A stretch of 64,000 nucleotides of DNA, from assembly GCF_030758775.1 (NCBI RefSeq), contig NZ_CP132384.1, positions 744,001-808,000 of the forward strand. Direction: 5' to 3'. Source of the stretch: Bifidobacterium asteroides. Its GTDB lineage: Bacteria; Actinomycetota; Actinomycetes; Actinomycetales; Bifidobacteriaceae. The notes beneath the pieces were generated by a model that was given only the letters and a program-made list of their open reading frames with translations, had not been told where the DNA came from and ran no database searches. Below are positions 36,482 to 46,662 of this stretch, in pieces. The first letter of the stretch is position 1, and each line of letters starts with the position of its first letter. A program made the translations under genes and the position numbers.

Positions 36482-37882
36482 ATGAGCGCGACCGCTCAGC
36501 GTAAGGACAGCAGGGGCGTCTACTATGTGCGGACCCTGGGCTGCCAGATGAACGAGCATGATTCCGAGCGGATCGCCGGGGTGCTCCGGGCCCAGGGCTA
36601 CCAGCAGGCCACGCCCGAGCAGGTTCGTGCGCGCGAGGTGGACGTGATGGTGCTCAACACCTGCGCCGTGCGAGACAACGCCACCCAGCGCATGTACGGG
36701 ACCATCGGGCGCTGGCACAGGTTCAAGCAGCACAAGCCCGACACGCGGATCGCCGTGGGCGGCTGCATGGCCCAGAAGGACCGGGAGCGAATCGTGAAGG
36801 CGGCGCCCTGGGTGGATGCGGTCTTCGGCACCAGGGACATCGGCTCGCTGCCCGGCCTGCTGGACAAGGCCCGCAAGGACGGGCGGCCCCAGGTGGGGGT
36901 GTCGCAGGAGCTGCGGGATCTGCCCGGGCGGCTGCCGGCGGTCAGGGCCTCGCGCTCGCAGGCCTGGGTGTCCATATCGGTCGGCTGCAACAACACCTGC
37001 ACCTTCTGCATCGTGCCCTCGGTGCGCGGGCGGGAGCGGGACCGGTCCATGGACGACATCCTGCAGGAGGTTGAGGATTGCGTGCGCTCCGGGGCCCGCC
37101 AGGTGACCCTGCTGGGGCAGAACGTCAACTCCTATGGCTGGTCCACGGGGGACCGCTACGCCTTCGCCAGGCTCCTGCGGGCCTGCGGCCGGGTGCCTGG
37201 GCTGGAGCGGATACGCTTCACCTCGCCCCATCCGGCGGCCTTCACCGACGATGTGATCGCCGCCATGGCCGAGACGCCCACGGTCATGCACCAGCTGCAC
37301 ATGCCCCTGCAGTCGGGTTCCGACCGGATTCTGCGGGCCATGCGGCGCTCCTACCGGTCCCAGCGCTTTTTGCAGATACTGGACAAGGTTCGGGCCGCCA
37401 TGCCCGATGCCCTGATCACCACCGATATCATCGTGGGCTTCCCAGGGGAGACCGAGGAGGACTTCCAGGCCACCATGGACGTGGTGCGCCGGGCGCGCTT
37501 CTCGTCCGCCTTTATCTTTGAGTATTCGCCGCGTCCGGGCACGCCTGCCGCGCGCATGCCACAGCTGCCCAAGGCCGTGGTCCAGGACCGGTTCGAGCGG
37601 CTGCAGGCCCTGCAGGAGTCCATCACCCTGGAGCACATGCAGGCCTTTTTGGGCAAGGAGGTGGAGGTGCTGATCGGCGACGGGCACGGCCGGCACGATG
37701 GCAGCACCCACCGGGTGACCGGGCACGAGCGCACCGGGGTGCTGGTCCATGTCGGCGTGCCCCAGGGGATGCCTGCGCCAAAGCCCGGGGATCTGGTCAC
37801 CTGCACCGTCACCCAGGCCGGGCCCCACTATCTGATCGCTGACCCGGATCCCCGGGCGGGGCAGGTCTATGACATCCGCTGA
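36482..37882 (+). CDS. miaB: tRNA-2-methylthio-N6-dimethylallyladenosine synthase
   Basis: A 466-residue radical-SAM methylthiotransferase that adds a methylthio group to i6A at position 37 of tRNAs. Order: MTTase N-terminal domain ([18 protein letters not shown], with further cluster cysteines in [10 protein letters not shown] and GGCMAQ), radical-SAM core with [11 protein letters not shown], then a C-terminal TRAM domain. The start at 36482 has GCGAGGGC upstream; other ATGs in frame at 36425 and 36464 fit less well. It overlaps miaA, which makes its substrate, by 14 bases. Confidence 0.94.
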   Translation: MSATAQRKDSRGVYYVRTLGCQMNEHDSERIAGVLRAQGYQQATPEQVRAREVDVMVLNTCAVRDNATQRMYGTIGRWHRFKQHKPDTRIAVGGCMAQKDRERIVKAAPWVDAVFGTRDIGSLPGLLDKARKDGRPQVGVSQELRDLPGRLPAVRASRSQAWVSISVGCNNTCTFCIVPSVRGRERDRSMDDILQEVEDCVRSGARQVTLLGQNVNSYGWSTGDRYAFARLLRACGRVPGLERIRFTSPHPAAFTDDVIAAMAETPTVMHQLHMPLQSGSDRILRAMRRSYRSQRFLQILDKVRAAMPDALITTDIIVGFPGETEEDFQATMDVVRRARFSSAFIFEYSPRPGTPAARMPQLPKAVVQDRFERLQALQESITLEHMQAFLGKEVEVLIGDGHGRHDGSTHRVTGHERTGVLVHVGVPQGMPAPKPGDLVTCTVTQAGPHYLIADPDPRAGQVYDIR

Positions 37883-38873
37883 ACCCCGCATCGTCTCCAT
37901 CGTGGGTCCCACAGCCTCGGGCAAGACCGCCCTGGGCGTGGCCCTGGCACAGGCTCTCCAAGCCCGCGGGCAGGAGGCACATATCGTCAATGCCGATGCC
38001 TACCAGATGTACCGGGGGATGGACGTGGGCACGGCCAAGCCTTCGGTAGGGGAGCGGCAGGCGGTGGTCCACCACCTGATCGACATCATCGAGCCGGAGG
38101 AGGCCATGAGCGTGGCCCGCTTCCAGACCATGGCCCGCTCCCTGATAGCTGACCTGCGGGCCCAGGGAATCCGGCCGATCCTGGTCGGTGGCTCAGGGCT
38201 CTATACCCGGGCGGTCATCGACGATCTGTCCTTCCCCGGCACCGACCCGGCGGTCAGGGCCAGGCTGGAGGAGCGGGCCCAAAAGGAAGGTCCCGGGCTG
38301 CTCTTCCGCCAGGTGCAGGAACGGGACCCGGAGGCTGCGGCCCGGATGGATCCTCGGAATGTGCGGCGGACCGTGCGGGCTCTGGAGGTCATGGAGATCA
38401 CCGGACGGCCCTATTCGGCCAGCCTGCCCCGGTACCGCTACCTGCTGCCCGCCCTGCAGCTGGGGCTGGACCTGCCCCGGGAGGAGCTGGACCGCAGGAT
38501 CGACCAGCGCACCCAGGCCATGCGCGACCAGGGGCTGGTCGACGAGGTGAGCAGACTGCGCAACCGCCTGGGGACCACGGCCTCACGCGCCCTGGGCTAC
38601 CAGCAGATTCTGGACTACCTGGACGGCCGCACCGACCTGGATGCCGCCTTCGGTCTGATAGCGCAGAAGACCAAGCGTCTGGCCCGCAAGCAGATGGGCT
38701 GGTTCGGCCGGGACCCGCGCATCCACTGGCTGAATGCCCTGGCTCCGGATCTGGCCCGGCAGGCACTGGATCTGGTGGACCAGGCTGACCAAGGCTGCTT
38801 CGATCAGGCGGACGCCCAGGCCGACCAGTCGGATCAGGGGAGGGTGACCAGACACCATTTGGGCGCGCTTTGA
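37869..38873 (+). CDS. miaA: tRNA dimethylallyltransferase
   Basis: A 334-residue enzyme that transfers dimethylallyl to A37 of tRNAs reading UNN codons. The P-loop [14 protein letters not shown] is at residues 13-26, and [19 protein letters not shown] is the conserved substrate block. The end of the protein is Asp/Gln-rich and not conserved in the family. It overlaps the end of miaB, so the two modification steps are made from one operon. Its stop codon lies inside the -35 of the next gene's promoter. Confidence 0.94.
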   Translation: MTSAEPRIVSIVGPTASGKTALGVALAQALQARGQEAHIVNADAYQMYRGMDVGTAKPSVGERQAVVHHLIDIIEPEEAMSVARFQTMARSLIADLRAQGIRPILVGGSGLYTRAVIDDLSFPGTDPAVRARLEERAQKEGPGLLFRQVQERDPEAAARMDPRNVRRTVRALEVMEITGRPYSASLPRYRYLLPALQLGLDLPREELDRRIDQRTQAMRDQGLVDEVSRLRNRLGTTASRALGYQQILDYLDGRTDLDAAFGLIAQKTKRLARKQMGWFGRDPRIHWLNALAPDLARQALDLVDQADQGCFDQADAQADQSDQGRVTRHHLGAL

Positions 38874-38899
38874 CTTCAAGTACTTGAAGTTCCTAGGCT
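38870..38899 (+). promoter_or_regulatory. MerR-type promoter with operator palindrome
   Basis: TTGACT (38870-38875) and TAGGCT (38894-38899) are separated by 18 bases. Between and overlapping the -35 is the perfect palindrome ACTTCAAGTACTTGAAGT (38873-38890). This is where MerR-family activators bind, so the downstream regulator probably controls itself. Confidence 0.8.
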
Positions 38900-38907
38900 G
38901 GACGGGT

Positions 38908-39402
38908 ATGACCACCATCACGCAGCCCCAGGCCGACCTGGAATCCGGGCCCTGGTACACCATCCGCCAGGCCTCGCTCATGTCGGGGATGCCGGAGACC
39001 ACCCTGCGCTACTACGAGACCATCGGCATTATTCCGCCCATTGCCAGGGACCCCTCAAGCGGCCACCGTTGTTACGACCAGGATGATCTGGACCTGCTGG
39101 AGACCATCTCCTGCCTGAGCGCCACGGGCATGTCCCTGGAGCACATGCGGGAGTATCTGGGCAACCGTGCGGCGGGGGCCGAGGCCGCCGGACGGCAGAT
39201 CGAGCTCCTGGCCGAGCAGGGACGGCGGCTGGACCAGCGGATGGCCGGCCTGCGGGCACGGAAGCGGTATGTGCAGCTCAAAATACGATACTGGGGGCGC
39301 GTCCGCGACCACGACCAGGCCGGGGCGACGGAACTGATCAATCAGAGCGCCCAGATCATCGAGGCCGCCAAGCGCAGCGGCAACGAGCGGCTGCCAAGCT
39401 GA
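38908..39402 (+). CDS. MerR-family transcriptional regulator
   Basis: A 164-residue regulator. The N-terminal winged HTH is clear: YTIRQASLMSGMPETTLRYYETIGIIPP, then GHRCYDQDDLDLLETISCLSATGMSLEHMREYL. A coiled-coil dimerisation helix follows (about residues 95-140, rich in Arg/Gln/Leu). No cysteine-based metal site is seen at the C-terminus, so it belongs with AdhR/NmlR- or drug-responsive types rather than metal sensors. The ATG at 38908 lies eight bases after the -10, so translation is probably leaderless; no Shine-Dalgarno motif is present. An operator palindrome lies in its own promoter. Confidence 0.88.
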   Translation: MTTITQPQADLESGPWYTIRQASLMSGMPETTLRYYETIGIIPPIARDPSSGHRCYDQDDLDLLETISCLSATGMSLEHMREYLGNRAAGAEAAGRQIELLAEQGRRLDQRMAGLRARKRYVQLKIRYWGRVRDHDQAGATELINQSAQIIEAAKRSGNERLPS

Positions 39403-39426
39403 GGCTGCCGGGCTGAGGCTGCCAAT

Positions 39427-40137
39427 TCAGTGGGCTGGGCCCTGGTCCCATCCGGCGATCAGAAATATTCGGGTTGGGTTGACCGGGCGGACCATGCCCG
39501 CAATCAGGGCCTGCAGGTCATCGGTGCTGCCTCGGAGCGCTCGCTGGATGGCCCGGCGGTGGGCGGTCGGATCAGCCTGTCCCCAGTCCAGGTCCCAGCC
39601 GGCATCGTGGGACAGGCGCGAGAGGAAGATACGCAGGGTCATGCCGTCACAGTCGGCGAAGGGGTGCAGGCAGGAGAGCTCGTCGTAGTAGTGGGCCAGG
39701 CGCTCCACGAAGACCGGACGGTCCAGGCTGGCCAGGTTGCGTTCGGCTGCCAGCTCCTGGCCGATGGCCGCAGCTCCCTGCTCCAGCATGGATGCCGGAT
39801 ACAGGCTGGCGTCGTTCTCCGGTTGGGGTCGGCGCAGCGCTCGCTCTTCCGGCAGGCCGGGAAGCAGTCGGCGGTGGATGGCCCGCAGCTCCGCAAGATC
39901 GCCCTCGGTCGCCCAGGGTCGCTGACAGACCAGGATGGTCCGCAGAAAGAGGGCATCCGTCAGGGCAGCCGCCTTGGCCTCCAAGCGCCGGGCCTGGTCG
40001 GCCAGAGCCTCGGCCTGCCTTCTGTCCGCCACAAAGTCGCTGGCCGCCTGAAGGGCCGAAGGGCCGGGCTGACGGTCATCCAGAAGCAGGTTGCGCAGGG
40101 CGAAAGCCACGGCGCTCTGACGTTCGGCTGGTGTCAT
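39427..40137 (-). CDS. Fic-like protein with altered active-site motif
   Basis: A 236-residue helical protein. The stretch HPFADCDGMTLRIF (near residue 170) resembles the Fic motif HPFx(D/E)GNGRxxR, which transfers AMP or other groups to target hydroxyls. The catalytic His, the acidic residue and the last Arg are kept, but Gly-Asn is replaced by Cys-Asp and the middle Arg by Met. The preceding FVERLAHYYDELSCL fits the helix before the Fic loop. No inhibitory helix motif is obvious. The ATG at 40137 has no ribosome binding site but TAGCAT lies seven bases upstream, so it may be leaderless. Activity is uncertain. Confidence 0.7.
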   Translation of the reverse strand: MTPAERQSAVAFALRNLLLDDRQPGPSALQAASDFVADRRQAEALADQARRLEAKAAALTDALFLRTILVCQRPWATEGDLAELRAIHRRLLPGLPEERALRRPQPENDASLYPASMLEQGAAAIGQELAAERNLASLDRPVFVERLAHYYDELSCLHPFADCDGMTLRIFLSRLSHDAGWDLDWGQADPTAHRRAIQRALRGSTDDLQALIAGMVRPVNPTRIFLIAGWDQGPAH

Positions 40138-40238
40138 GCCAACGATGCTAGCCCTGGCGGCCCACCGTCTGAAAGAGTTGTGCACACTGACCCGTCGGGC
40201 CCGGCGCGGACCGGGGTTCTGGGTAGGCTGAAAGGGTT

Positions 40239-42944
40239 ATGACACGTAAGCAGCAAGCAGACGCACGCGGTCGCGGCCGGGCCGCAGCCAAGGACAGCCA
40301 TGACCCGGAACCCTTCTGGCACAAGGCCTTGCTGGCCCTGCCCCGGGGCCTGGGATCCCTGGTGCGTGCTGTGGTCGGCAAGAACGGCGACAACTCCGCC
40401 TACCGCAAGGACGGGCTCTGCTTCGTGCTGGTCATCCTGGCTGTGCTCTTCAGTGCCAGCGAATGGTTCCGCGTGAACGGCTTCTTGGGGCGGGGGCTGC
40501 ATGCTCTGGCTGCGGGCGTTCTGGGGCTCTGCAGCATCATCCTACCGGTGGTCCTGCTCTTTGCGGCCTTCCGGCTGGTCTGCTACACCGGGCGCGAGGC
40601 CGGCAACCTGCCTGTGGTGGGCGGGCTCATGGTGGTGCTCTGGTCGGTCTGCTCCATTCTGGACGTGCTCATGGCCTCGGACCATCGAGGATTCGACATG
40701 AGGGCCATCAGCGGCTCAGGCGGCCTTCTGGGGTTCTTTCTGGGCTCGCCCCTGGCCTGGGGGCTGTCCAAGGTCTTCGCCGTCATCATCTTCGTCCTCG
40801 TGGCTATTTTCGGCCTCTTCATCACCTTCAGATTCCATATGAGCGACCTGGTTGCCTTGCTGCGCGGCAAGAGGTCCCATGCCTCCGGCTCGGCTTCGGC
40901 GCAGACCGCTCCCAACGAGGTCAGGCTGGGGGATGACACCCTGCCTCTGGCCCCCGGCGTGCCCACCCACGAGGAATCGGACCAGGAGGATGCCAAGGAT
41001 TCCGGCCGTGGCGGGGTGGCCGGCTGGTTCAGCCGCCTGCTGCATGGCCGCATTGGCAAGGATACGGACACCCATCTGGAGCGTTACGAGGCTGACGAGC
41101 CTTTCTCCCAGGCGGCTTCGCTGGAGGGGGCTGACCAGGCTGACCAGGGTGACCAGGTGTCCACGCAGAACATGCCCGCCGTGGAGGCGCCGGCCACGGC
41201 CGCTCTCCTGGATGCCAGGGAGCAGGCGCACCCCAAGGTGGATCCGGCCGCGCTGTCCGGCGTGGGGGCCTCGGATCCATGGGCCGCTGCCGCAGCCGCA
41301 GCCGACACCGTGCAGATGGACGCCCAGCCCGCTCCAAGAGCAACAAATCAGGCTGCCGGAACCCAGGGTGCGGGAGCTCAGGCTGCAGACGCGTCAGGTG
41401 CCTCCGATGACCGGCAGGTGGACGAGAGCCGGCCCTATGTGCTGCCCAGCACGGACCTGCTGGTCAAGGGCAAGCCCCACGCGGTCAGGACCTCGGCCAA
41501 CGACGCGGTCATCAAGGCCCTGCAATCGACCTTCCAGCAGTTCGATGTGGACGCCAAGGTGGTCGGCTTCCTGCGCGGGCCCTCGGTCACCCAGTACGAG
41601 GTGGAGCTGGGGCCGGGCGTCAAGGTGGAGAAGGTCACCAACCTTCAGCGCAACATCGCCTATGCGGTGGCCAGCTCGGACGTGCGCATCCTATCGCCCA
41701 TCCCCGGCAAGTCGGCCATCGGCATCGAGATTCCCAACGTGGACCGCGAGATCGTCCACCTGGGCGACGTGCTGCGCTCCGACAAGGCCAAACAGGATGA
41801 CAACCCCATGATGACCGCCGTGGGCAAGGACGTGGAGGGCCACTATGTGACCGCCGACCTGACCAAAATGCCCCACCTGCTGGTGGCCGGCGCCACGGGC
41901 TCGGGCAAGTCCAGCTTCATCAACTCCATGCTGGTTTCGCTGATCATGCGGGCCACGCCGGAGCAGGTCCGCCTGATCATGGTGGACCCCAAGCGCGTGG
42001 AGCTGAGTGCCTACGCCGGCATCCCCCACCTGCTCACGCCCATCATCACCGAGCCCAAGAAGGCCGCCCAGGCCCTGGAGTGGGTGGTCAAGGAGATGGA
42101 TGCCCGCTACGACGACCTGCAGTTCTTCGGATTCCGGCACATCAAGGACTTCAACAAGGCCGTGCGCGAGGGCAAGGTCCACGCCCCCGCCGGCTCCAAC
42201 CGCAAGGTGGCCCCTTATCCCTACCTGGTCGTGGTGGTCGACGAGATGGCCGACCTGATGATGGTGGCCAAGAACGACGTGGAGAGCTCCATCCAGCGGA
42301 TCACCCAGCTGGCGCGTGCCGCCGGCGTCCACCTGGTCCTGGCCACCCAGCGGCCCTCGGTGGATGTGGTCACCGGCCTGATCAAGGCCAACATCCCCTC
42401 CAGGCTGGCCTTTGCCACATCCTCCTCAACCGATTCCCGAGTCATTCTGGATGCCACCGGCGCCGAGACCCTGATCGGCCAGGGCGACGCCCTCTTCCTG
42501 CCCATGGGCCAGGCCAAGCCCACCCGCGTCCAGGGGGCCTGGGTCTCCGAGTCCGAGATCCGCAAGGCGGTGGATTATGTGCGCACCCAGCGCAAGCCCC
42601 ACTACCGCGAGGACATCGAGCAGATGGCCGACAAGGCCAACCACAAGAACGAGATTCAGGAGGAGATCGGCGACGATATGGACGAGCTGCTCCAGGCGGC
42701 CGAGCTGGTGGTGACCACCCAGTTCGGATCCACCTCCATGCTCCAGCGCAAGCTGCGTGTGGGCTTCGCCAGGGCGGGGAGGCTGATGGACCTGCTGGAG
42801 TCGAGGGGAATCGTAGGGCCATCGGAGGGTTCCAAGGCCCGCGAGGTGCTCATCCAGCCGCCGCAGCTGCAGCAGGCCCTGGCCTTCATCCGAGGCGACG
42901 CCCCCTCCATGGATCCCGCCCCGGATGAGCAAGCGCAGGGCTGA
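40239..42944 (+). CDS. ftsK: DNA translocase FtsK/SpoIIIE
   Basis: A 901-residue septal DNA pump. About four to five transmembrane helices lie between residues 60 and 200, followed by an acidic and Ala-rich linker (about 210-390). The motor domain has Walker [11 protein letters not shown] (near 552), Walker [14 protein letters not shown] and [15 protein letters not shown]. The C-terminal gamma winged-helix domain that reads KOPS sites is seen as [39 protein letters not shown]. It moves chromosome termini at division and activates Xer recombination. The start at 40239 is near TAGGCT and AAAGGG. Confidence 0.95.
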   Translation: MTRKQQADARGRGRAAAKDSHDPEPFWHKALLALPRGLGSLVRAVVGKNGDNSAYRKDGLCFVLVILAVLFSASEWFRVNGFLGRGLHALAAGVLGLCSIILPVVLLFAAFRLVCYTGREAGNLPVVGGLMVVLWSVCSILDVLMASDHRGFDMRAISGSGGLLGFFLGSPLAWGLSKVFAVIIFVLVAIFGLFITFRFHMSDLVALLRGKRSHASGSASAQTAPNEVRLGDDTLPLAPGVPTHEESDQEDAKDSGRGGVAGWFSRLLHGRIGKDTDTHLERYEADEPFSQAASLEGADQADQGDQVSTQNMPAVEAPATAALLDAREQAHPKVDPAALSGVGASDPWAAAAAAADTVQMDAQPAPRATNQAAGTQGAGAQAADASGASDDRQVDESRPYVLPSTDLLVKGKPHAVRTSANDAVIKALQSTFQQFDVDAKVVGFLRGPSVTQYEVELGPGVKVEKVTNLQRNIAYAVASSDVRILSPIPGKSAIGIEIPNVDREIVHLGDVLRSDKAKQDDNPMMTAVGKDVEGHYVTADLTKMPHLLVAGATGSGKSSFINSMLVSLIMRATPEQVRLIMVDPKRVELSAYAGIPHLLTPIITEPKKAAQALEWVVKEMDARYDDLQFFGFRHIKDFNKAVREGKVHAPAGSNRKVAPYPYLVVVVDEMADLMMVAKNDVESSIQRITQLARAAGVHLVLATQRPSVDVVTGLIKANIPSRLAFATSSSTDSRVILDATGAETLIGQGDALFLPMGQAKPTRVQGAWVSESEIRKAVDYVRTQRKPHYREDIEQMADKANHKNEIQEEIGDDMDELLQAAELVVTTQFGSTSMLQRKLRVGFARAGRLMDLLESRGIVGPSEGSKAREVLIQPPQLQQALAFIRGDAPSMDPAPDEQAQG

Positions 42945-42949
42945 ACATC

Positions 42950-42967
42950 GGCCCAAAAAGCTGGGCC
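42950..42967 (+). terminator. Short hairpin after ftsK
   Basis: GGCCCA (42950-42955) pairs with TGGGCC (42962-42967) around a 6-base loop, six bases after the ftsK stop. Without a T-run it is at best a weak terminator or an mRNA-stabilising hairpin. Confidence 0.4.
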
Positions 42968-43051
42968 TGGTCTACCGTTATGATGAAACTGCCGCCCGGC
43001 ATCTCTTGCTGGACGGCCCGAGCGCACGAGTATCGCGTATAAGGAGTGGCA

Positions 43052-43657
43052 ATGCAGGAGCATGCCGAGTCAGAGACCGGTCGTGAGAGGCGCAGGCTTC
43101 TCGAAGGATGGAATTCACCCCCAAACCTGGTCACTTACACCCGTATCCTCCTGGTCCTGGTCTTCATCGCCCTGGATCTGATGGCCGGTCCCTGGGGCGA
43201 GCGCAGGCCCGGCATGCGGTGGACCGCCGCCGTGCTCTTCATCCTCGCCGCCTCGACCGACAAGCTGGACGGGTGGCTGGCCCGCCGGTACAACCAGGTG
43301 ACCGAGCTGGGCAAGCTCATGGATCCCATCGCCGACAAGCTGCTGATCTGCTCGGCGCTGATCGTGGCCTCGGTCTTCGGCGAGCTCTGGTGGTGGGTCA
43401 CCCTGCTCTTCCTGGTCAGGGAACTGGGCATCACCCTGCTGCGGGTCCTGGTCATCAACAAGCAAGGGCGGGTCATCGCCGCCTCACAGGCTGGTAAGTA
43501 CAAGACCCTGTTTGAATGCATCGGCCTGGGCATGCTCATGATGCCCCTGTCGGCCGTCTGGCCCTGGTACCTGGTGGCCACCCGTGTGGTCATCCTGGTG
43601 GCCCTGGCCCTCTGCCTCTACTCGGGAGCGGAATACGTGTTGGGGATGCGGCGATGA
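43052..43657 (+). CDS. pgsA: CDP-diacylglycerol--glycerol-3-phosphate 3-phosphatidyltransferase
   Basis: A 201-residue membrane enzyme making phosphatidylglycerophosphate, the first committed step to phosphatidylglycerol and cardiolipin. The CDP-alcohol phosphotransferase motif is visible as DKLDGWLARRYNQVTELGKL followed by MDPIADK, and there are about five to six membrane segments. The ATG at 43052 follows AAGGAG. Its stop overlaps the ATG of cinA (ATGA), so the two are translationally coupled, an arrangement common in Actinobacteria. Confidence 0.93.
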   Translation: MQEHAESETGRERRRLLEGWNSPPNLVTYTRILLVLVFIALDLMAGPWGERRPGMRWTAAVLFILAASTDKLDGWLARRYNQVTELGKLMDPIADKLLICSALIVASVFGELWWWVTLLFLVRELGITLLRVLVINKQGRVIAASQAGKYKTLFECIGLGMLMMPLSAVWPWYLVATRVVILVALALCLYSGAEYVLGMRR

Positions 43658-44223
43658 TCGGCAAGAGTGTGCAGGGCCGTTGCGACGACCTGGCTGGACG
43701 GATCATCGACACCTGCCGTGACTCGGGCCTGCTGCTGGCCGCCGCCGAATCGCTGACCGGTGGGCTGCTGGCCGATGCCTTCGTCAGGATTCCCGGTGCG
43801 TCAGACGTCTTTCTTGGGTCGGCCGTCACCTACGACATCGCCGCCAAGGCCGCCATCCTCAAGGTGGACCAGGACCTGCTGGCCACCCAGGGTGCGGTCC
43901 ATCCGCGGGTCGCCCAGGAGATGGCCGAAGGCACGGCCAGGCTCTACACCAGGCCGGGGCACGAGGATACGGTCATCGGCATGGCCACTACAGGCGTGGC
44001 CGGGCCGGGCCCTGACGGGGACGATCCTGCCGGGCTGGTCTACATCGGTCTGGCCCTGCCCGTCCGGGTGATGGGTCGGCGTATTGAGACCGGCCTTCAG
44101 TCCCATGCCTACCGGACCTATGCCTACGAGCTGCATCTGGATGGCGACCGCGAACAAGTGCGTCGTGGTACGGTCATGCGGATTCTGGACCAGCTGGATC
44201 GGGCCCTGCACTCGCGCGGCTGA
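43654..44223 (+). CDS. CinA C-terminal domain protein (nicotinamide-nucleotide amidohydrolase)
   Basis: A 189-residue stand-alone CinA/PncC domain. Family motifs are [39 protein letters not shown] and [22 protein letters not shown]. Such proteins deamidate nicotinamide mononucleotide in pyridine-nucleotide recycling. The N-terminal MoCF domain of full-length CinA is absent. It is coupled to pgsA upstream. The clgR-like gene lies 154 bases downstream, as in many Actinobacteria where cinA, clgR and recA are neighbours. Confidence 0.88.
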   Translation: MIGKSVQGRCDDLAGRIIDTCRDSGLLLAAAESLTGGLLADAFVRIPGASDVFLGSAVTYDIAAKAAILKVDQDLLATQGAVHPRVAQEMAEGTARLYTRPGHEDTVIGMATTGVAGPGPDGDDPAGLVYIGLALPVRVMGRRIETGLQSHAYRTYAYELHLDGDREQVRRGTVMRILDQLDRALHSRG

Positions 44224-44264
44224 CGGCCTGATGTTCACAAGCCGATGCAGGACCTTGTGCATAC

Positions 44265-44278
44265 GTGACCTTGGTCAC
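44265..44278. promoter_or_regulatory. Perfect palindrome upstream of the clgR-like gene
   Basis: GTGACCTTGGTCAC is a perfect inverted repeat (GTGACC/GGTCAC with a 2-base centre) about 100 bases before the ATG, in the 154-base gap after cinA. It looks like an operator for a dimeric regulator. A possible -10 AATAAT follows near 44308. The binding protein is unknown. Confidence 0.55.
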
Positions 44279-44377
44279 AAAGCAAGCCCTTCGGGTTCCT
44301 CCCCTGGAATAATCCACCGGCTCGTCTGTTGGTCACTGTGTAAGAAGTTGAACACGATAATGGCGAAAGGGGCTGCT

Positions 44378-44896
44378 ATGGCCAGCACCGAGACCGTGAT
44401 GACTCGAACCAACGATACCTATGATGTCAAGCCGGCCGCACCCGGAGTAGAGCGCAATGCGCGGGTTCGTGATCTAACGCCCGCCCAGCGTCGTGCCGTC
44501 GTCTTCGCCCAGCAGCAGGTGATCCGTGCCAAGGCCGCCAAGAAGGCCAAGGAGGAGCGCCAGGCCAACCTGAACAAGATGTGGATGGAGGAAGACGGCA
44601 TGGAAGCAAGCCGTCAGCGGGCGGCCTCCAACAACGACGGCCGGGCCGTCACCCATACCGTCTCCCTGCGCGAGGCCCTGGGCCACGTGCTGCGCGAGCT
44701 GAGGACCAACGATCACAAGACCCTGCGTGAGGTCAGCGAGAAGGCCGGCGTGTCCCTGGGCTACCTGTCCGAGGTGGAACGCGGCCAGAAGGAGGCCAGC
44801 TCCGAACTGCTGAGCTCCATCGCCGACGCGCTGGGCCTGGGTGTGCCGCAGACCCTGCGGATGGTGGCGGACTACCTGGAGTCCACCCAGGAGTAA
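44378..44896 (+). CDS. ClgR-like XRE-family transcriptional regulator
   Basis: A 172-residue regulator. A basic, Ala/Lys-rich N-terminal extension of about 85 residues precedes a C-terminal HTH ([57 protein letters not shown]). The HTH and the position after cinA and before recA match ClgR, which activates clpP and clpC protease genes in Actinobacteria, including bifidobacteria. The start at 44378 is preferred over the ATG at 44360 because AAAGGGG sits at the right distance. The extension is longer than in typical ClgR, whose C-terminal degron residues I cannot identify here. Confidence 0.82.
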   Translation: MASTETVMTRTNDTYDVKPAAPGVERNARVRDLTPAQRRAVVFAQQQVIRAKAAKKAKEERQANLNKMWMEEDGMEASRQRAASNNDGRAVTHTVSLREALGHVLRELRTNDHKTLREVSEKAGVSLGYLSEVERGQKEASSELLSSIADALGLGVPQTLRMVADYLESTQE

Positions 44897-44936
44897 GCAT
44901 GTCAGGTCCAGTCGATTGACTCGGCGGACCGTTCTT

Positions 44937-44974
44937 GAGGGCGTCCGGTTCTGAGGAACCAGGCGCCCTCTTCT
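44937..44974 (+). terminator. Intrinsic terminator after the clgR-like gene
   Basis: GAGGGCG...GGTTC pairs with GAACC...CGCCCTC (stem with a small internal mismatch), ending at 44970 and followed by TTCTGC. Strong hairpin. Confidence 0.75.
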
Positions 44975-45041
44975 GCTGACTGTCGGTTGCTACCGTAGAA
45001 GGGGTGTGACAGGGTGGGTCTTGGACGAAAGGTGATGTCGG

Positions 45042-45275
45042 GTGCGTGAACGGGAATTCTGGCAGCTGCTGGAGGAGGTCTTCGGCCGGGTCTACGGACG
45101 CAGTCTGGCCCGTGACCAAAGGCTGACCGCCCTGGATGCCATGACCGTAATAGAGGCCCTGGATGCGGGCGTGGAGCCGCGCGTGGTCTGGAATGTGCTC
45201 TGCGATCAGATGGAGATTCCCGACTCCCGGCGCTGGGGAAAGGACCACAATGCGCCGCCCCTGCCGGCAGCCTGA
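45042..45275 (+). CDS. DUF3046 family protein
   Basis: A 77-residue acidic protein with REFWQLLEEVFG, RDQRLTALDAMTVIEALDAGVEPRVVWNVLCDQMEIPDSRRWG, the hallmark of DUF3046, regularly found between clgR or cinA genes and recA in Actinobacteria. The GTG start at 45042 has AAAGGTG upstream. Function unknown; the constant neighbourhood hints at a link with recombination or SOS. Confidence 0.85.
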   Translation: MREREFWQLLEEVFGRVYGRSLARDQRLTALDAMTVIEALDAGVEPRVVWNVLCDQMEIPDSRRWGKDHNAPPLPAA

Positions 45276-45324
45276 TCGGCGGGTTTTATCCTCCGCGAAT
45301 TTATTTTCCATTCCAGGCGATTTT

Positions 45325-45354
45325 CGAACATTTGTTCGCATGGTCGGGTATACT
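45325..45354 (+). promoter_or_regulatory. LexA (SOS) box and recA promoter
   Basis: CGAACATTTGTTCG (45325-45338) matches the Gram-positive/actinobacterial LexA operator CGAACNNNNGTTCG. A TATACT -10 follows at 45349-45354, so the box covers the -35 region. LexA binding here would block recA until DNA damage. Confidence 0.9.
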
Positions 45355-45503
45355 GATACCCATGGTCCGGTGACCATCGGCACGTTCGACCACATCGGGC
45401 GCCGGGACCGCAGACAGGTTCCGACGGCGGATAGGCTGTCAATCGTGAGGTCGTCAATCAGGATGTCGTCATCGTGAGGTCGGTTACGAAGAAGGAGAGC
45501 CAT

Positions 45504-46658
45504 ATGGCACGTCAGAGCAACAGTGGCAAGGCGAAAAAGGAAGAAGAGGGCGGGATCGACCCCCGTCGCCAGGCAGCCTTGAACACGGCCCTCGCGCAGG
45601 TGGAGAAGAGCTTCGGCAAAGGTTCGGCCATGCGTCTGGGCGACAAGCCTGCCCAGGATGTGGAGGTCATTCCCACCGGGTCCCTGGCCTTGGACATGGC
45701 CCTGGGCATCGGCGGACTGCCCCGCGGCCGCATCGTCGAGATCTACGGTCCGGAATCCTCGGGCAAGACCACCCTGGCCCTGCATGCGGTGGCCAATGCA
45801 CAGGCCGGCGGTGGAGTGGCGGCCTTCATCGATGCCGAGCACGCCCTGGATCCCGAGTACGCCAAGAAGCTGGGTGTGGACACGGATTCCCTGATCGTCT
45901 CCCAGCCGGACAACGGCGAGCAGGCGCTGGAGATCGCCGACATGCTGATCCGGTCGGGCGCCCTGGATGTCATCGTCATCGACTCGGTGGCCGCCCTGGT
46001 GCCCAAGGCCGAGATCGAGGGCGACATGGGCGACAGCCACGTGGGTCTGCAGGCCAGGCTGATGAGCCAGGCCCTGCGCAAGATGACCGGCGCCCTGTCC
46101 CAGGCCAACACCACAGCCATCTTCATCAACCAGCTCAGGGAGAAGATCGGCGTCTTCTTCGGCAGCCCGGAGACCACCACCGGCGGCAAGGCCCTGAAGT
46201 TCTACGCCTCGGTCCGCCTGGACATCCGCCGCATCCAGACCCTGAAGAATGGCGACGAGGCGGTGGGCAACCGCACCAAGGTCAAGGTGGTCAAGAACAA
46301 GATGGCCCCGCCCTTCAAGGTGGCCGAATTCGACATCCTCTACGGAGAGGGCATCTCCAAGGAGGGTTCGGTTCTGGACATGGCCCTGCAGACCAACATC
46401 GTCAAGAAGTCGGGCTCCTGGTTCACCTACGAGGGCGATCAGCTGGGTCAGGGCAGGGAGAACGTCCGTCAGTTCCTCAAGGACAACCCCGGCCTGACCA
46501 AGGAGATCGAAGATAAGGTCAAGGTCGCCTTCGGCCTTATCCCTGCTCCTTCCGAGGACGACAAGGCCGATCAGGCTGATGCTGACCAAGGCAGCAAGGA
46601 AGACGATTCTGCTCCTGTCGACGTCAACACCACTGTGCCCACGGCCCAGGCTGCATGA
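45504..46658 (+). CDS. recA: Recombinase RecA
   Basis: A 384-residue RecA. Walker A is [11 protein letters not shown] (near residue 80), Walker B is [20 protein letters not shown], and loop L2 covers [37 protein letters not shown]. The C-terminus is acidic and variable. The ATG at 45504 follows GAAGGAGAG; an in-frame start at 45474 has none. The long leader and LexA box upstream show SOS control. recX follows after four bases. No intein is present. Confidence 0.97.
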   Translation: MARQSNSGKAKKEEEGGIDPRRQAALNTALAQVEKSFGKGSAMRLGDKPAQDVEVIPTGSLALDMALGIGGLPRGRIVEIYGPESSGKTTLALHAVANAQAGGGVAAFIDAEHALDPEYAKKLGVDTDSLIVSQPDNGEQALEIADMLIRSGALDVIVIDSVAALVPKAEIEGDMGDSHVGLQARLMSQALRKMTGALSQANTTAIFINQLREKIGVFFGSPETTTGGKALKFYASVRLDIRRIQTLKNGDEAVGNRTKVKVVKNKMAPPFKVAEFDILYGEGISKEGSVLDMALQTNIVKKSGSWFTYEGDQLGQGRENVRQFLKDNPGLTKEIEDKVKVAFGLIPAPSEDDKADQADADQGSKEDDSAPVDVNTTVPTAQAA

Positions 46659-46662
46659 CCCG

